64,000 bases of DNA from Rhodococcus opacus (GTDB taxonomy: Bacteria > Actinomycetota > Actinomycetes > Mycobacteriales > Mycobacteriaceae). Each line of letters opens with the position of its first letter. The stretch's first letter is position 1. Below, piece by piece: positions 35,171-44,900 of this stretch. Below the pieces are notes generated by a model that saw nothing but the letters and a program-made list of their open reading frames with translations, was not told where the DNA came from and made no database searches. The position numbers and the translations under genes are program-made. The stretch covers positions 124,001-188,000 of the forward strand of contig NZ_JAAXPA010000004.1 in assembly GCF_012396235.1 (NCBI RefSeq). Direction: 5' to 3'.

Positions 35171-35815
35171 ATGCCCCGCACCCGGATCCACAATATGAAT
35201 ATCTCCCTCGACGGCTACGCCGCCGGCGAGCACGTGACGTTCGACGCCCCGATCGGCGGTGCCGAACGGCTATTCGATTGGTTCGATGGACGCGTCATCC
35301 ACGGGGTCGACCGGGTAGACGCCCCAATCACCCTGGACCGCGCCGTGATCAGCCTGTGGAGCCAGGGCATCGGCGCGGAGATCATGGGCCGTCGCAAGTT
35401 CGGCCCCCAAACCGGCGAGTGGCCCGACGACGGGTGGCGGGGCTGGTGGGGCGACGAACCGCCATTTCACACACCGGTGTTCGTCATGAGCCACTACCCA
35501 TACCCCAGCATCGACTTTCCCAACGGAACCAGCTTCCACTTCGTGGACGCGCCACCCCATGAGGTTCTGCGCATGGCCCAGGAAGCTGCCGACGGTCGGG
35601 ACGTCCGTATAGGCGGAGGACCCTCGACCGTGCGGCAGTTTCTGCAGGCCGACTTGATCGACTTCATGCACCTGGTGATCGTGCCCATCACCCTCGGGCG
35701 CGGTGTCTCCCTCTGGGAGGGCTTGGCCGGCATCGAAGACCGCTTCACAGTCGAGACCGTCACCTCCCCCAGTGGGCTTACCCACCAGTTCTGGAACAAG
35801 AACGGCCACGACTGA
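35171..35815 (+). CDS. RibD C-terminal / dihydrofolate-reductase-like protein
   Basis: 214 residues. The start ATG has GGAGG 9 bases upstream, which decides it over an earlier in-frame start. The sequence has the RibD_C / DHFR-like fold markers: NMNISLDGYAAG at the N-terminus, MGRRKFGP, and the later DVRIGGGPSTVRQFL nucleotide-binding stretch, then LVIVPITLGRGVSLWEG. Such stand-alone reductases probably bind NADPH; their substrates are mostly unknown. It lies in an accessory stretch with a methyltransferase on the opposite strand. Confidence 0.85.
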   Translation: MPRTRIHNMNISLDGYAAGEHVTFDAPIGGAERLFDWFDGRVIHGVDRVDAPITLDRAVISLWSQGIGAEIMGRRKFGPQTGEWPDDGWRGWWGDEPPFHTPVFVMSHYPYPSIDFPNGTSFHFVDAPPHEVLRMAQEAADGRDVRIGGGPSTVRQFLQADLIDFMHLVIVPITLGRGVSLWEGLAGIEDRFTVETVTSPSGLTHQFWNKNGHD

Positions 35816-35846
35816 TCCCGGTGGCTGTTGCGACCTCCGTCCGCAA

Positions 35847-36683
35847 TTACCACTTCCGCGCGGTGAGTAGGAGGTATTCCCAGTTCATCACGGTGCTGCC
35901 GGTGCCGTGGTCGAAACGACGTGCGAGATCGGCGAGTTCGTGATCCAGTGCGGCGACCCGGGCGGGGTCGTCGGCGATGTTCCGGTACACCGCGATGGTT
36001 GGACCGTAGCGGGTCTTGAAGTAGTCGCGGAAGTCCTCCGGCGACCGGAATTGATCGATGCGCACGGTGTGCCGGGTTGCCACGATGTCGGTGATGCGGT
36101 GGCCGAACAGCGCCCGGACGTGTTCCTCGCGACCCCACAGTGGCGGGGGCTGTGCGCCCGGAGGGGGCGGGGGTGCATACGGTTTCATCGTTGCGAACAT
36201 CTGGCCGATGAAACCCTCAGGGGTCCAGCTGAGTAGACCGATCGTCCCTCCCGGCCGGCAGACGCGGACGAGTTCGTCGGCGCTGGCCTGATGGTGCGGC
36301 GCGAACATGACACCGACGCAGGACATCACGGTGTCGAACTCGTTGTCGGCGAACGGCATCGCCTCGGCGTCGGCCTCGCGCCACTCCACCTCGGCTCCGA
36401 GTTCGGCGGCCCGGCGGCGGCCGGCGTCGAACAGTTCGGGGGTGAGGTCACCGGCCACGACGCTCGCACCGGACATCGCCGCAGGGATGGCGGCGTTGCC
36501 GGAGCCTGCCGCGACGTCGAGAACACGGTCACCGGGCCTGACCCGGCTCGCCCGGACCAGGGCGGGGCCGAGGCCGGCGATGATGTCGGTGGCCAGGGTG
36601 GGGTAGTCGCCGAGAGCCCACATGGCGCGGTGTTTGTTCTTCAGGTCGCGGTCGGCTCGCACTGCGTCGATCGTGTCATCCAT
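35847..36683 (-). CDS. Class I SAM-dependent methyltransferase
   Basis: 278 residues. Motif I is VLDVAAGSGNAA, followed by an acidic residue at the expected place, a MPFADNEFDTVMSCVGVMF motif for the UbiE-like (Methyltransf_11/25) group, and VCRPGGTIGLLSW as motif III. It would transfer a methyl group to a small molecule; substrate unknown. The chosen ATG (MDDTIDAV) has CCGGAG 7 bases upstream, while an earlier in-frame start lacks a ribosome site. It is convergent with the RibD-like gene (31 bases between stops). Confidence 0.85.
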   Translation of the reverse strand: MDDTIDAVRADRDLKNKHRAMWALGDYPTLATDIIAGLGPALVRASRVRPGDRVLDVAAGSGNAAIPAAMSGASVVAGDLTPELFDAGRRRAAELGAEVEWREADAEAMPFADNEFDTVMSCVGVMFAPHHQASADELVRVCRPGGTIGLLSWTPEGFIGQMFATMKPYAPPPPPGAQPPPLWGREEHVRALFGHRITDIVATRHTVRIDQFRSPEDFRDYFKTRYGPTIAVYRNIADDPARVAALDHELADLARRFDHGTGSTVMNWEYLLLTARKW

Positions 36684-36786
36684 CTCGGTACTCCGGTGGG
36701 TCGGCTGCATCGGTCGAGATCCAGCCTGGCCGGATGGTGCTGCCCGGAACAGGCACCCTCGGGGTAGGTTCCCGCCACCCCGAACG

Positions 36787-39498
36787 TCACTCCTGGTCGC
36801 GGAACTGCGCCGCGAGTTCGCTGCGCGAGCGGATGCCGAGCTTCGCGTAGACCCGGGTCAGGTGGTACTGCACGGTCTTGACGGACAGGAACAGCTCGCC
36901 CGCCGCCTCCTTGTTGCTGGCTCCGCCGGCGACGAGTTCGGTCACGGCCCGTTCCTGCGGAGTCAGTTCCTCGAGCGTGAACCGGCTGCGTTTGAGGTTG
37001 AGGCCGCCGGCCTTGAGTTCGCGGTCGCACCGCTGCACGTAGGAGGTGGCTCCGAGCGCGAAATATCCCTCCCGGGCGGCCTGCATGACGGCGTCCGCTT
37101 CGCGCCGCTTACCTGCCCGGCGCAGGGTCTGGCCGTACGCGAAGTTCACGCGGGCGCGGTCGTAGGGGAGGGGAAGGGTGTCGAGGTGCGTCAAGGCCGT
37201 CTCGAACACGTCCCGGGCGGCATCGATGTCGCCACGCGCGCCTGCGACTCGACCGCGGGCGTAACCGAGACGAGCCATCGCCGATCGGTGCCCGCGCTCG
37301 GCGGCGCGTTCCTCGTGCGGGGTGAGGAAGGTGTCCGCGTCGTCGACGCGACCGGCCATCACGAGAGCGTTCGCGTAGACGTCGGGCCACTGCCAGAAGC
37401 CCGGCTCGTCGATGCCCTCGCGGGGCTGCAGGCGGGTGAGAGGCTCGAGCGCCCTGATCACTGCGGCGTAGTCGGCCTGCACCTCGGCGCATTGGGCGCG
37501 TGCCAGTGAGGACGGAATGAACATCATCGGGTAGTCGTGCGAACTCGCCGCCGCGAGACGGAGGTGCTCGTGCGCAGCGGGCCAGTTTCCGCGCAGCGCG
37601 TGTGTCTGCGCGCCGGTCCAGTGCACCAGGGGCCGGACGAGGTCGAGCGCGGCGTCCTCGAGTTGGTGTGCCGCACGGTCGACAGTTGCGATCGCGCCGC
37701 TCCAGTCGCCGAGGGCGAATTGCGTTCGCGCCAGCCAGGCCTGCGCCCACAGCGAGATGCGGGTCGAGCCCATCCGGAAGGCCGTGGGGACTGCGCTCTC
37801 CAGTTCCTGACGCGCCGATTCGGGATCGTCCAGCGCCAGGTCGAGCCAACCCCTGGCCATGTCGAAGCGCTGGGACTGGGCACCGAGAGCGATCTTTGCG
37901 GACAGCGTGTCGTAGGCGGCCCGTGCCTCCACGATCTGACCCGTGGCAGCGAGTCCGAGTCCCATGATCGCCGCGGATTCGACGGCCGACGGATCCCCCG
38001 GATCGACGAGAGCCACGGCCCGGCTGGCCCATTCGACGAGGTCCGGTCCGTGCCAGCGCACGAGCGAGTCCAGGACGCGGCGCTGGCAGATCAGCGCGGC
38101 GGTCGCCGGATCGGTGTCCGGGTCGCATGCGGTCCACGACTGGGTGAGCAGCAGATCGGCCTCCGCGGGTCGTCCCCGGAGGATTGCGAGGTAGCCGAGT
38201 ACGGCGTCGCGTAACGGACTTTCGGGGAAGCTCTCGATCTCCGGCGCGAACGCCAAAGCCTGGGGAAGGTTGCTGGCACCGACGAGAGCGTCGACGGCCC
38301 GGATGAGGCGTTGTTCGCGTTCGCCGCGGTCCACGGTGAGGCGGCTCGACTTGATCAATGCGTCCGCGACGGCCGACCACGCCCCGACGGTCGCCCGCTG
38401 CGCAGAATAGGTGTCCAGTTCGTCCGCGAGCGCGGGGTCGGCGAACGGCGCGGCCGCGGCGCGATGGTCCAGTCGCCTGCCCTCGTCCTCGACGATCTGC
38501 GCGGCATGATCGTGCAGGTCACGGAGCCGGATCGGCCCGAGGCTGCGGTAGACGGCGGCCCGGGTCAGCGGCGACGGGAAGGTCAGCACGGTGACGCCGC
38601 GATGCTCACCGACGGTGAGGAGGCCCGCCCGATGGATTTCGTCGAGCGCTTCCACCGGGTGCTCGATGCCCGCGAGCGCGGCGGCGTCGGCGAATCGGGG
38701 ATCCCCGGCGAGTACGGCCGCCGATTCGACGAGTGCCCGGGCAGGCGCTGAGCACGCGGACAGTTGTGACTGCACTTTCGCGGCGAACGTGCGGGGTACC
38801 GGGAGCACTGGCTGCCACTGGCTCCACGCGCTCGGGTCGACTTCCTGCAGAAGTTGCGTGAGGTGCCGTGGATTCCCTGCCGTGTGCTGAACGAGCTGGT
38901 GCGCCACCGGGGCCGGAAGGTCGAGGTGCGCAAGGGTATTCGCAAGTCTGCGGGTGTCGGACGCATCGAGCGGACGGACCTGGATTCGATGCCGGCGATG
39001 CCGGTCGAGGAGGTCGAGGACGTCCGCGGGAACACCCTCAGGAGGTTCCGAGTTCGTGACGAAGACGATCATTGCCGGTCGGTCCAGCAGATGCACGGCG
39101 GAGGTCAGAGCCTGCAATGAGGTGAGGTCTGCCCACTGCGCATCGTCGAGCACGAAGACGAACGGAACGTCACCGGCAGGCGGATCCACTGCAGCGACGA
39201 GTTCGCGGGCGACGTCGAGGGGGTCTTCCGACGTCACGGCCGCCCCGAGGAGCTGTTCGGCGACGCCGAAGGGATGGCCCGACGCCCACGGGGCGCAGAC
39301 GGCGGAGAACGCGGGCAGGTCGGGATGCGCCGCGAGGAAGTGTTCCACCAAGGTGGTCTTGCCGATGCCCGGCACGCCTTCGACGACCACGACGACGGGC
39401 GCGTTCTCGCCCGCCTCACGCAGGATCGACTCTAGTTCGGCGAGTTCGCGGGAACGCCCGACGAGCTCGATGTTCCCTGGATCCCTCACACCACTCAC
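36787..39498 (-). CDS. LAL-type LuxR regulator (large ATP-binding transcription factor)
   Basis: 903 residues. An N-terminal NTPase has Walker A GVPGIGKTT and Walker B FVFVLDDAQWADL. A long helical TPR-like middle follows, and the last 65 residues form a LuxR helix-turn-helix: LTPQERAVTELVAGGASNKE and LFLSVKTVQYHLTRVYAKLG. This is a complete LAL/MalT-style activator that would bind DNA in response to a ligand and ATP. It is divergent from korA with about 113 bases between, so it may control korAB or itself; it could equally act on the nearby methyltransferase gene. Confidence 0.92.
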   Translation of the reverse strand: MSGVRDPGNIELVGRSRELAELESILREAGENAPVVVVVEGVPGIGKTTLVEHFLAAHPDLPAFSAVCAPWASGHPFGVAEQLLGAAVTSEDPLDVARELVAAVDPPAGDVPFVFVLDDAQWADLTSLQALTSAVHLLDRPAMIVFVTNSEPPEGVPADVLDLLDRHRRHRIQVRPLDASDTRRLANTLAHLDLPAPVAHQLVQHTAGNPRHLTQLLQEVDPSAWSQWQPVLPVPRTFAAKVQSQLSACSAPARALVESAAVLAGDPRFADAAALAGIEHPVEALDEIHRAGLLTVGEHRGVTVLTFPSPLTRAAVYRSLGPIRLRDLHDHAAQIVEDEGRRLDHRAAAAPFADPALADELDTYSAQRATVGAWSAVADALIKSSRLTVDRGEREQRLIRAVDALVGASNLPQALAFAPEIESFPESPLRDAVLGYLAILRGRPAEADLLLTQSWTACDPDTDPATAALICQRRVLDSLVRWHGPDLVEWASRAVALVDPGDPSAVESAAIMGLGLAATGQIVEARAAYDTLSAKIALGAQSQRFDMARGWLDLALDDPESARQELESAVPTAFRMGSTRISLWAQAWLARTQFALGDWSGAIATVDRAAHQLEDAALDLVRPLVHWTGAQTHALRGNWPAAHEHLRLAAASSHDYPMMFIPSSLARAQCAEVQADYAAVIRALEPLTRLQPREGIDEPGFWQWPDVYANALVMAGRVDDADTFLTPHEERAAERGHRSAMARLGYARGRVAGARGDIDAARDVFETALTHLDTLPLPYDRARVNFAYGQTLRRAGKRREADAVMQAAREGYFALGATSYVQRCDRELKAGGLNLKRSRFTLEELTPQERAVTELVAGGASNKEAAGELFLSVKTVQYHLTRVYAKLGIRSRSELAAQFRDQE

Positions 39499-39611
39499 CG
39501 TATCGCGACGCCTGATTTCGGCGTGTTCCTGGCGAAAACTGGGAACGCTTGTACCGTGAGGTTAGAAGCTGCTGGTCAGAACGACTACGAGTCGAGGGAT
39601 TCGGTGCATCC

Positions 39612-41546
39612 ATGACGACGGAGGCGAACTCCACGAAGTTGGAGCGAGTGGCGATCCGCTTTGCCGGAGACTCCGGCGACGGTATGCAGTTGACCGGCGA
39701 CCGGTTCACGTCCGAGGCGGCGGCGTTCGGCAACGACCTCGCCACCCAGCCCAACTTTCCCGCCGAGATCCGGGCGCCTCAGGGCACGCTACCCGGTGTG
39801 TCGTCGTTCCAGATCCAGATCGCGGACTACGACATCCTCACAGCCGGCGACCGCCCGGACGTCCTGGTCGCCATGAACCCGGCGGCGTTGAAGGCGAACC
39901 TGGCCGATCTGCCGCGCGGCGGCATGATCATCGTGAACACGGACGAGTTCACCAAGCGGAATCTTGCGAAGGTCGGATACGCCACGAGCCCCCTCGACGA
40001 CGACTCCCTCGAGGACTACGTGGTGCATCCGGTGGCGATGTCGACGTTGACGGTCGGCGCGGTCGAACCCGCCGGACTGAGTCGGAAGGACGGCGAGCGG
40101 GCGAAGAACATGTTCGCGCTCGGACTGCTGTCGTGGATGTACAACCGCCCCACCCACAGCATCGAGCGGTTCCTGGAGACCAAGTTCGCAGCGAAACCGC
40201 AGATCGCGGAGGGCAATCTGCTCGCGTTCAAGGCCGGGTGGAATTACGGGGAGACGACGGAGAGTTTCGCGACCACCTACGAGGTGTCCGCGGCGACGCT
40301 CCCACCGGCCACGTACCGCCAGGTCACCGGGAACACGGCCCTGGCCTACGGGGTGGTGACCGCGGGACGGCTGGCGTCGCGGGACGTCTTCCTCGGCACC
40401 TATCCGATTACGCCGGCGTCGGACATCCTGCACGAGCTGAGCAAGCACCGGAATCTCGGCGTCACCACGTTCCAGGCCGAGGACGAGATCGCCGGAATCG
40501 GCGCGGCGCTGGGCGCGTCGATCGGGGGTGCGCTCGGCGTGACGAGCACGTCCGGACCCGGACTGGCGCTGAAGAGCGAAGCCATCGGGCTGGCGGTGAT
40601 GACGGAGGTCCCGCTGCTCGTCATCGACGTCCAGCGCGGTGGCCCGTCCACCGGGCTCCCGACGAAGACCGAGCAGTCGGACCTGTTGCAGGCGATGTAC
40701 GGACGAAACGGCGAGTCGCCGGTCGCGGTGATCGCACCGCGCTCACCCGCGGACTGCTTCGATGCCGCGGTCGAGGCCGCCCGGATCGCGTTCACATACC
40801 GCACACCGGTGTTGTTGCTGTCGGACGGCGCCATCGCGAACGGCAGCGAACCGTGGGCCATCCCGGACGTGTCCGAACTGGACCGGATCGACCCCGGCTG
40901 CGACACGGCGCCACCGGTGGACGGCGAATTCGCGCCGTACGCCCGCGACCGGGAGACGCTCGCCCGTGCCATGGCGATACCGGGAACGCGGGGGCTCGAA
41001 CACCGCATCGGCGGACTCGAGAAGGCCGACGGCAGCGGCGACATCTCCTACGATCCCGCCAACCACGACCTCATGGTGCGGTTGCGCCAGGCCAAGATCG
41101 ACGGAATCGCCGTTCCCGACGCGGTCGTCGACGACCCCTCGGGTGAGGCCGACCTGCTGCTGGTCGGGTGGGGCAGCTCGTACGGACCCATCGGTGAGGC
41201 CTGCCGACGTGCTCGCCGTGAGGGCAAGAAGGTGGCCCACGTGCACGTGCGCAACATCAACCCACTGCCCGCCAATCTCGGTGCGGTGCTGCGCAGCTAC
41301 GGGACCGTCGTCGCACCGGAGATGAACCTGGGCCAGCTCGCGATGATCCTCCGTTCGAGGTTCCTCGTCGACGTGCAATCGGTGACCAAGGTGCGGGGGC
41401 TCGCCTTCCTCGGCGACGAACTGCACGAGGTGATCGACTCCGCGCTGGCCGGAACGTTGCGTGAGCACGAGCTCGCGAAGACCTCCGACGCGCTCGCGTC
41501 GGCGACCTACCGATCGACCGGACCCCGGCAGGAGGAATCGGCGTGA
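39612..41546 (+). CDS. korA: 2-oxoacid:ferredoxin oxidoreductase, alpha (fused gamma-alpha) subunit
   Basis: 644 residues. The N-terminal gamma-like domain starts at AIRFAGDSGDGMQLTGDRF; the alpha domain follows from about residue 200 (GNTALAYGVVTAGRLASRDVFLGTYPITPASDILHELS, cited in parts: TYPITPASDI). Conserved STSGPGLALKSEAIGLAVM and QRGGPSTGLPTKTEQSDL are intact. With KorB it would convert 2-oxoglutarate (or another 2-oxoacid) plus CoA to the acyl-CoA with ferredoxin as acceptor. Mycobacterial KorAB is an oxygen-tolerant TCA-cycle enzyme of this type. The start ATG (MTTEANST) fits the conserved N-terminus; an earlier in-frame start is less likely. Confidence 0.92.
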   Translation: MTTEANSTKLERVAIRFAGDSGDGMQLTGDRFTSEAAAFGNDLATQPNFPAEIRAPQGTLPGVSSFQIQIADYDILTAGDRPDVLVAMNPAALKANLADLPRGGMIIVNTDEFTKRNLAKVGYATSPLDDDSLEDYVVHPVAMSTLTVGAVEPAGLSRKDGERAKNMFALGLLSWMYNRPTHSIERFLETKFAAKPQIAEGNLLAFKAGWNYGETTESFATTYEVSAATLPPATYRQVTGNTALAYGVVTAGRLASRDVFLGTYPITPASDILHELSKHRNLGVTTFQAEDEIAGIGAALGASIGGALGVTSTSGPGLALKSEAIGLAVMTEVPLLVIDVQRGGPSTGLPTKTEQSDLLQAMYGRNGESPVAVIAPRSPADCFDAAVEAARIAFTYRTPVLLLSDGAIANGSEPWAIPDVSELDRIDPGCDTAPPVDGEFAPYARDRETLARAMAIPGTRGLEHRIGGLEKADGSGDISYDPANHDLMVRLRQAKIDGIAVPDAVVDDPSGEADLLLVGWGSSYGPIGEACRRARREGKKVAHVHVRNINPLPANLGAVLRSYGTVVAPEMNLGQLAMILRSRFLVDVQSVTKVRGLAFLGDELHEVIDSALAGTLREHELAKTSDALASATYRSTGPRQEESA

Positions 41547-42619
41547 CACGGATGATCAGTCGTGTCGGTGCGGACCTGGGGCTGAGCGCCACCGCGCACG
41601 TGCCCCAGACCGACGAACCGCAGAAGGCCAAGGACTTCACGTCGGACCAGGAGGTCCGGTGGTGTCCGGGCTGCGGAGACTACGTCATCCTCGCCACGAT
41701 CCGAAGTTTCCTGCCGGAGTTGGGACTCCGACGCGAGAACCTGATGTTCGTCTCCGGCATCGGTTGCTCGAGCCGGTTCCCGTACTACCTGGACACGTAC
41801 GGCCTGCACTCGATCCACGGTCGTGCGCCCGCCATCGCGACGGGTCTCGCGGTGACGCGCCCCGACCTGTCGGTGTGGGTGGTGACCGGTGACGGCGACG
41901 CGCTGTCGATCGGGGGCAACCATCTCATCCACGCCCTGCGGAGAAACGTCAACATGACGATCCTGCTGTTCAACAACAGGATCTACGGGCTGACCAAGGG
42001 GCAGTACTCGCCTACCTCGGAGGTCGGCAAGGTCACCAAGTCGACACCGCTGGGGTCGGTGGACCACCCGTTCAACACGCTGTCCCTCGTGCTGGGAGCC
42101 GAGGCCACGTTCGCGGCCCGCGCCCTGGACTCGGACCGCAAGGGGCTGACAGAGGTGCTGCGGCAGGCGGCGGCCCACCGCGGCACGTCGTTCGTGGAGA
42201 TCTACCAGGACTGCCCGATCTTCAACGACGGCTCGTTCGACGTACTACGCAAGGACGGTTCGGAGCAGCGCCTCATCCCGCTGACCCACGGCGATCCGAT
42301 CGTGTTCGGCGGAGCAGGCGAATACTGCGTCGTCCGATCGGGTTTCGGTCTGAAGGTGGTCGCGACCGCCGACGTCGACCGGGCCGAGATCGTCGTGCAC
42401 GACGCCCACACCGACGACCCCGACTACGCGTCCGCCCTGTCGAGACTTTCCGACCAGGACCTCACCCACACCGTGACCGGTGTGTTCCGCAGTGTCGTGC
42501 GGGACACGTACGACGACATGGTGCGTCTGCAGAACGAGATCGCGCGGGAGAAGGACCCCGTCGACGACGGCTCGCTGCAGCGCCTGCTGACCGGTCACGA
42601 CACCTGGACGGTGGAGTAG
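41543..42619 (+). CDS. korB: 2-oxoacid:ferredoxin oxidoreductase, beta subunit
   Basis: 358 residues from a GTG overlapping the korA stop (GTGA), with GGAGG upstream. Thiamine-diphosphate motifs are clear: CPGCGDYVIL, GIGCSSRFPYY, HGRAPAIATG, GDGDALSIGGNH and NNRIYGLTKGQYSPTS. The Cys in the CPGCG motif and others could bind the [4Fe-4S] cluster. It forms the catalytic half of KorAB. Its final 25 bases overlap the 3' end of the convergent benK. An ATG three codons later is an alternative start. Confidence 0.93.
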   Translation: MTRMISRVGADLGLSATAHVPQTDEPQKAKDFTSDQEVRWCPGCGDYVILATIRSFLPELGLRRENLMFVSGIGCSSRFPYYLDTYGLHSIHGRAPAIATGLAVTRPDLSVWVVTGDGDALSIGGNHLIHALRRNVNMTILLFNNRIYGLTKGQYSPTSEVGKVTKSTPLGSVDHPFNTLSLVLGAEATFAARALDSDRKGLTEVLRQAAAHRGTSFVEIYQDCPIFNDGSFDVLRKDGSEQRLIPLTHGDPIVFGGAGEYCVVRSGFGLKVVATADVDRAEIVVHDAHTDDPDYASALSRLSDQDLTHTVTGVFRSVVRDTYDDMVRLQNEIAREKDPVDDGSLQRLLTGHDTWTVE

Positions 42620-43959
42620 GCGGCTTCGCGGGTGCCCGCCACCTCGGCGCGGGTGACCCGTGCACGCGGAACGAAGAACGTCACGATCCCGCCCAGGACG
42701 GCGATGCCCGCGAAGACGTAGAACGCCACCTGGCTGCTGATGCCCGCGCTGATCAGTGCTCCGCCGATCAGTGGGCCGAAGATGCCGCCCAGCCGGCCGA
42801 ATCCGGCGCACCACGCCACCCCGGCGCCGCGCGCGGACGTCGAGTAGTAGTTGGAGACGAAGCCGTAGATCAGGACCTGGGTGCCGATGGTGCCGACTCC
42901 GGCGACCGCGACGGACGCGAGCAGCACCGGCAGCGGGAAGCCGAGCGTCAGGAGTATCAGGGCGAGTGCGGCGAGACCGAACGTCGTGGCGACGACGCGT
43001 TGCGGTCCGATGCCGTCGGCGACCTTGGAGGCGATCAGGCCGCCGAGGATCGCGCCGCCGTTGAGGACGAGCAGGAACGACAGCGAACCTTTCGCGTTGA
43101 AACCGGCGTCCTCCATGATCTTCGGAAGCCACGTGTTGAGTCCGTACGTGAGCAGCAGGCCGGAGAAGCTCATCATGCCGAGAAGTGCAGTGCCCCAAAC
43201 GTAACGGCGCGTCGTGAGTGCGGCGAAGCCGACCTTCTCGGCCGAGGCCCGTTCCGTGGCGATCTCGTCGGCGCCGGGCATCGGGATGCCCGTGCGTTCG
43301 GAGATGCGGCGGGCCTTGTCCTCGTGGCCGCGGGCGACGAGCCACTTCGGCGACTCGGGCAGTTTCACGAGCGCCAGCGGCAGCAGGATCACGATGGGCA
43401 GTGCGCCGATCCAGAAGAGGCCGCGCCAGCCGATCGTGTCGCGCAGGACGATCGCGAGGAGGGACGCGAGCACCCCGCCGGCGGGGACGCCGCTGTAGAC
43501 GATGGCGTTGTACAGGTTCCGCTTTCCGGGAGGGGCGAACTCCGCCACCATCGCACCGGCGGTGGCGACGAGGCCACCGACCCCGATACCGGTGAAGAAT
43601 CGCAGCAGGCCGAACATGGTGACGTTGGTGGCCAACGCGGCGAGCCCCATTCCGATGGAGAACCACGCGATGTTGACGAGCATCATCCGCCGCCGGCCCA
43701 GGTAGTCGCCCACGGCGCCGGCGGTGAGCGCGCCCACCATGACACCGATGAGCGCGTACGAGCCCAATGCACCGGCCTGCTGCGCGGAGATCTCGCCGAG
43801 CTGGCCGGGATCGTTCATCAACGTCGGGAGGATGGTGCCGTACACGACGAGGTCGTAGCCGTCGAAGATGATCGCGATCGTGGCGATCGCGACGACCCAC
43901 GTGACGGCACTGCGGTGTCTCGGACTCGCCCAGGTATCGGGGGTGGTGGATGGGTTCAT
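42595..43959 (-). CDS. benK: Aromatic-acid MFS transporter (benzoate uptake)
   Basis: 454 residues, about 12 membrane segments. The first helix holds the DGYDLVVYG motif of the aromatic acid:H+ symporter (AAHS) family, and the loop between helices 2 and 3 has GDYLGRRRMM, the MFS signature. It lies 146 bases downstream of benD on the same strand, so the substrate is most likely benzoate, taken up with protons. The ATG chosen (MNPSTTPD) has GGAG 8 bases upstream. A longer reading adds an improbable hydrophilic leader. Confidence 0.9.
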   Translation of the reverse strand: MNPSTTPDTWASPRHRSAVTWVVAIATIAIIFDGYDLVVYGTILPTLMNDPGQLGEISAQQAGALGSYALIGVMVGALTAGAVGDYLGRRRMMLVNIAWFSIGMGLAALATNVTMFGLLRFFTGIGVGGLVATAGAMVAEFAPPGKRNLYNAIVYSGVPAGGVLASLLAIVLRDTIGWRGLFWIGALPIVILLPLALVKLPESPKWLVARGHEDKARRISERTGIPMPGADEIATERASAEKVGFAALTTRRYVWGTALLGMMSFSGLLLTYGLNTWLPKIMEDAGFNAKGSLSFLLVLNGGAILGGLIASKVADGIGPQRVVATTFGLAALALILLTLGFPLPVLLASVAVAGVGTIGTQVLIYGFVSNYYSTSARGAGVAWCAGFGRLGGIFGPLIGGALISAGISSQVAFYVFAGIAVLGGIVTFFVPRARVTRAEVAGTREAAYSTVQVS

Positions 43960-44105
43960 GGTGATCTCCGCTCGGTGGGTGTGACGGGGAACCGGGCCGA
44001 ACTCGTAAGTGTGCTGTGTCACAATCGAATTCGGCTAAAGAAATGCCCCATCGGCGAGACGATGCAATGCGCCCCGCCGATGAGGCGGTCGAGATCTGTG
44101 GGCAG

Positions 44106-44900
44106 CTAGCCGAGGTCGCCACCGGCGACGGGCAGTACCGTCCCGGTGATGTAAGTGGCCTCGTCGGAGGCCAGGAAGACGATGGCCGCGGCCTGCTCGT
44201 CCAGCGTTCCGTACCGCTTCAGCAGGGACGAGTCGACGGTCTGGTCGACGATCTGCTGGTACCAGGCCTTCTCCTGATCGGTCTCCGCGCCGGGGCCGCG
44301 GGGAACGCGGCGAGCGGGCGCCTCGGTGCCGCCGGGTGCGGTGGCCACCACGCGGATTCCGTACTGTGCGGCTTCCAGAGCGAGTGACGCGGTCAGGGCG
44401 TTGACCCCGCCCTTCGACGCCGCGTAGGGCACGCGGTTGACACCCCGCGTGGCCACCGAGGACACGTTGACGATGGTGCCCGACTGCTGCGCGATGAGGT
44501 GGGGGAGGACGGCGCGGCACGTCCACAGGGTCGGGAACAGCGACCGCTGCACCTCCGCCTGGATCTGCTCGGCGGTGTAGTGCTCGTACGGCTTGGCCCA
44601 GATGGTGCCGCCGACGTTGTTGATCAGCACGTCGAGTCGGCCGTGCTGCTGCCGCGCCTCGTCGATCGCCGCCTCGGCGTCGGCGAACTGTTCCAGATCG
44701 GCGGTGATGCTGTGCGCGTCGGTGCCGTTCTCGCGCAACCCCTTCGCGACGTCGTGGACGAGTTCGGCGCGGTCGATCAGGATCAGCGACGCACCCTCGG
44801 CCGCGAGTCGGGTCGCGACCGTCAGGCCGATGCCCTGCGCTGCGCCGGTGACCACGACGACCTTGCCGTCGAAACGGTGCGGAGTGACGAGTCCACTCAT
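44106..44900 (-). CDS. benD: cis-1,2-dihydroxybenzoate-diol dehydrogenase
   Basis: 264 residues, a short-chain dehydrogenase. The cofactor motif is VTGAAQGIG, then NNVGG, the catalytic Ser in VNVSSVATRG and the YAASKGG Tyr-Lys pair. In the ben pathway BenD oxidises the non-aromatic cis-diol acid made by BenABC to catechol with loss of CO2, using NAD. The ATG overlaps the benC stop (ATGA), so translation is coupled to the unusual benC-FCD gene. Confidence 0.92.
   Translation of the reverse strand: MSGLVTPHRFDGKVVVVTGAAQGIGLTVATRLAAEGASLILIDRAELVHDVAKGLRENGTDAHSITADLEQFADAEAAIDEARQQHGRLDVLINNVGGTIWAKPYEHYTAEQIQAEVQRSLFPTLWTCRAVLPHLIAQQSGTIVNVSSVATRGVNRVPYAASKGGVNALTASLALEAAQYGIRVVATAPGGTEAPARRVPRGPGAETDQEKAWYQQIVDQTVDSSLLKRYGTLDEQAAAIVFLASDEATYITGTVLPVAGGDLG

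Noticed and set aside
32562-36710. Mobile element or genomic island
   Set aside because: The DUF222-HNH gene and remnant hint at turnover, but no integrase, terminal repeats, tRNA edge or base-composition shift was visible.
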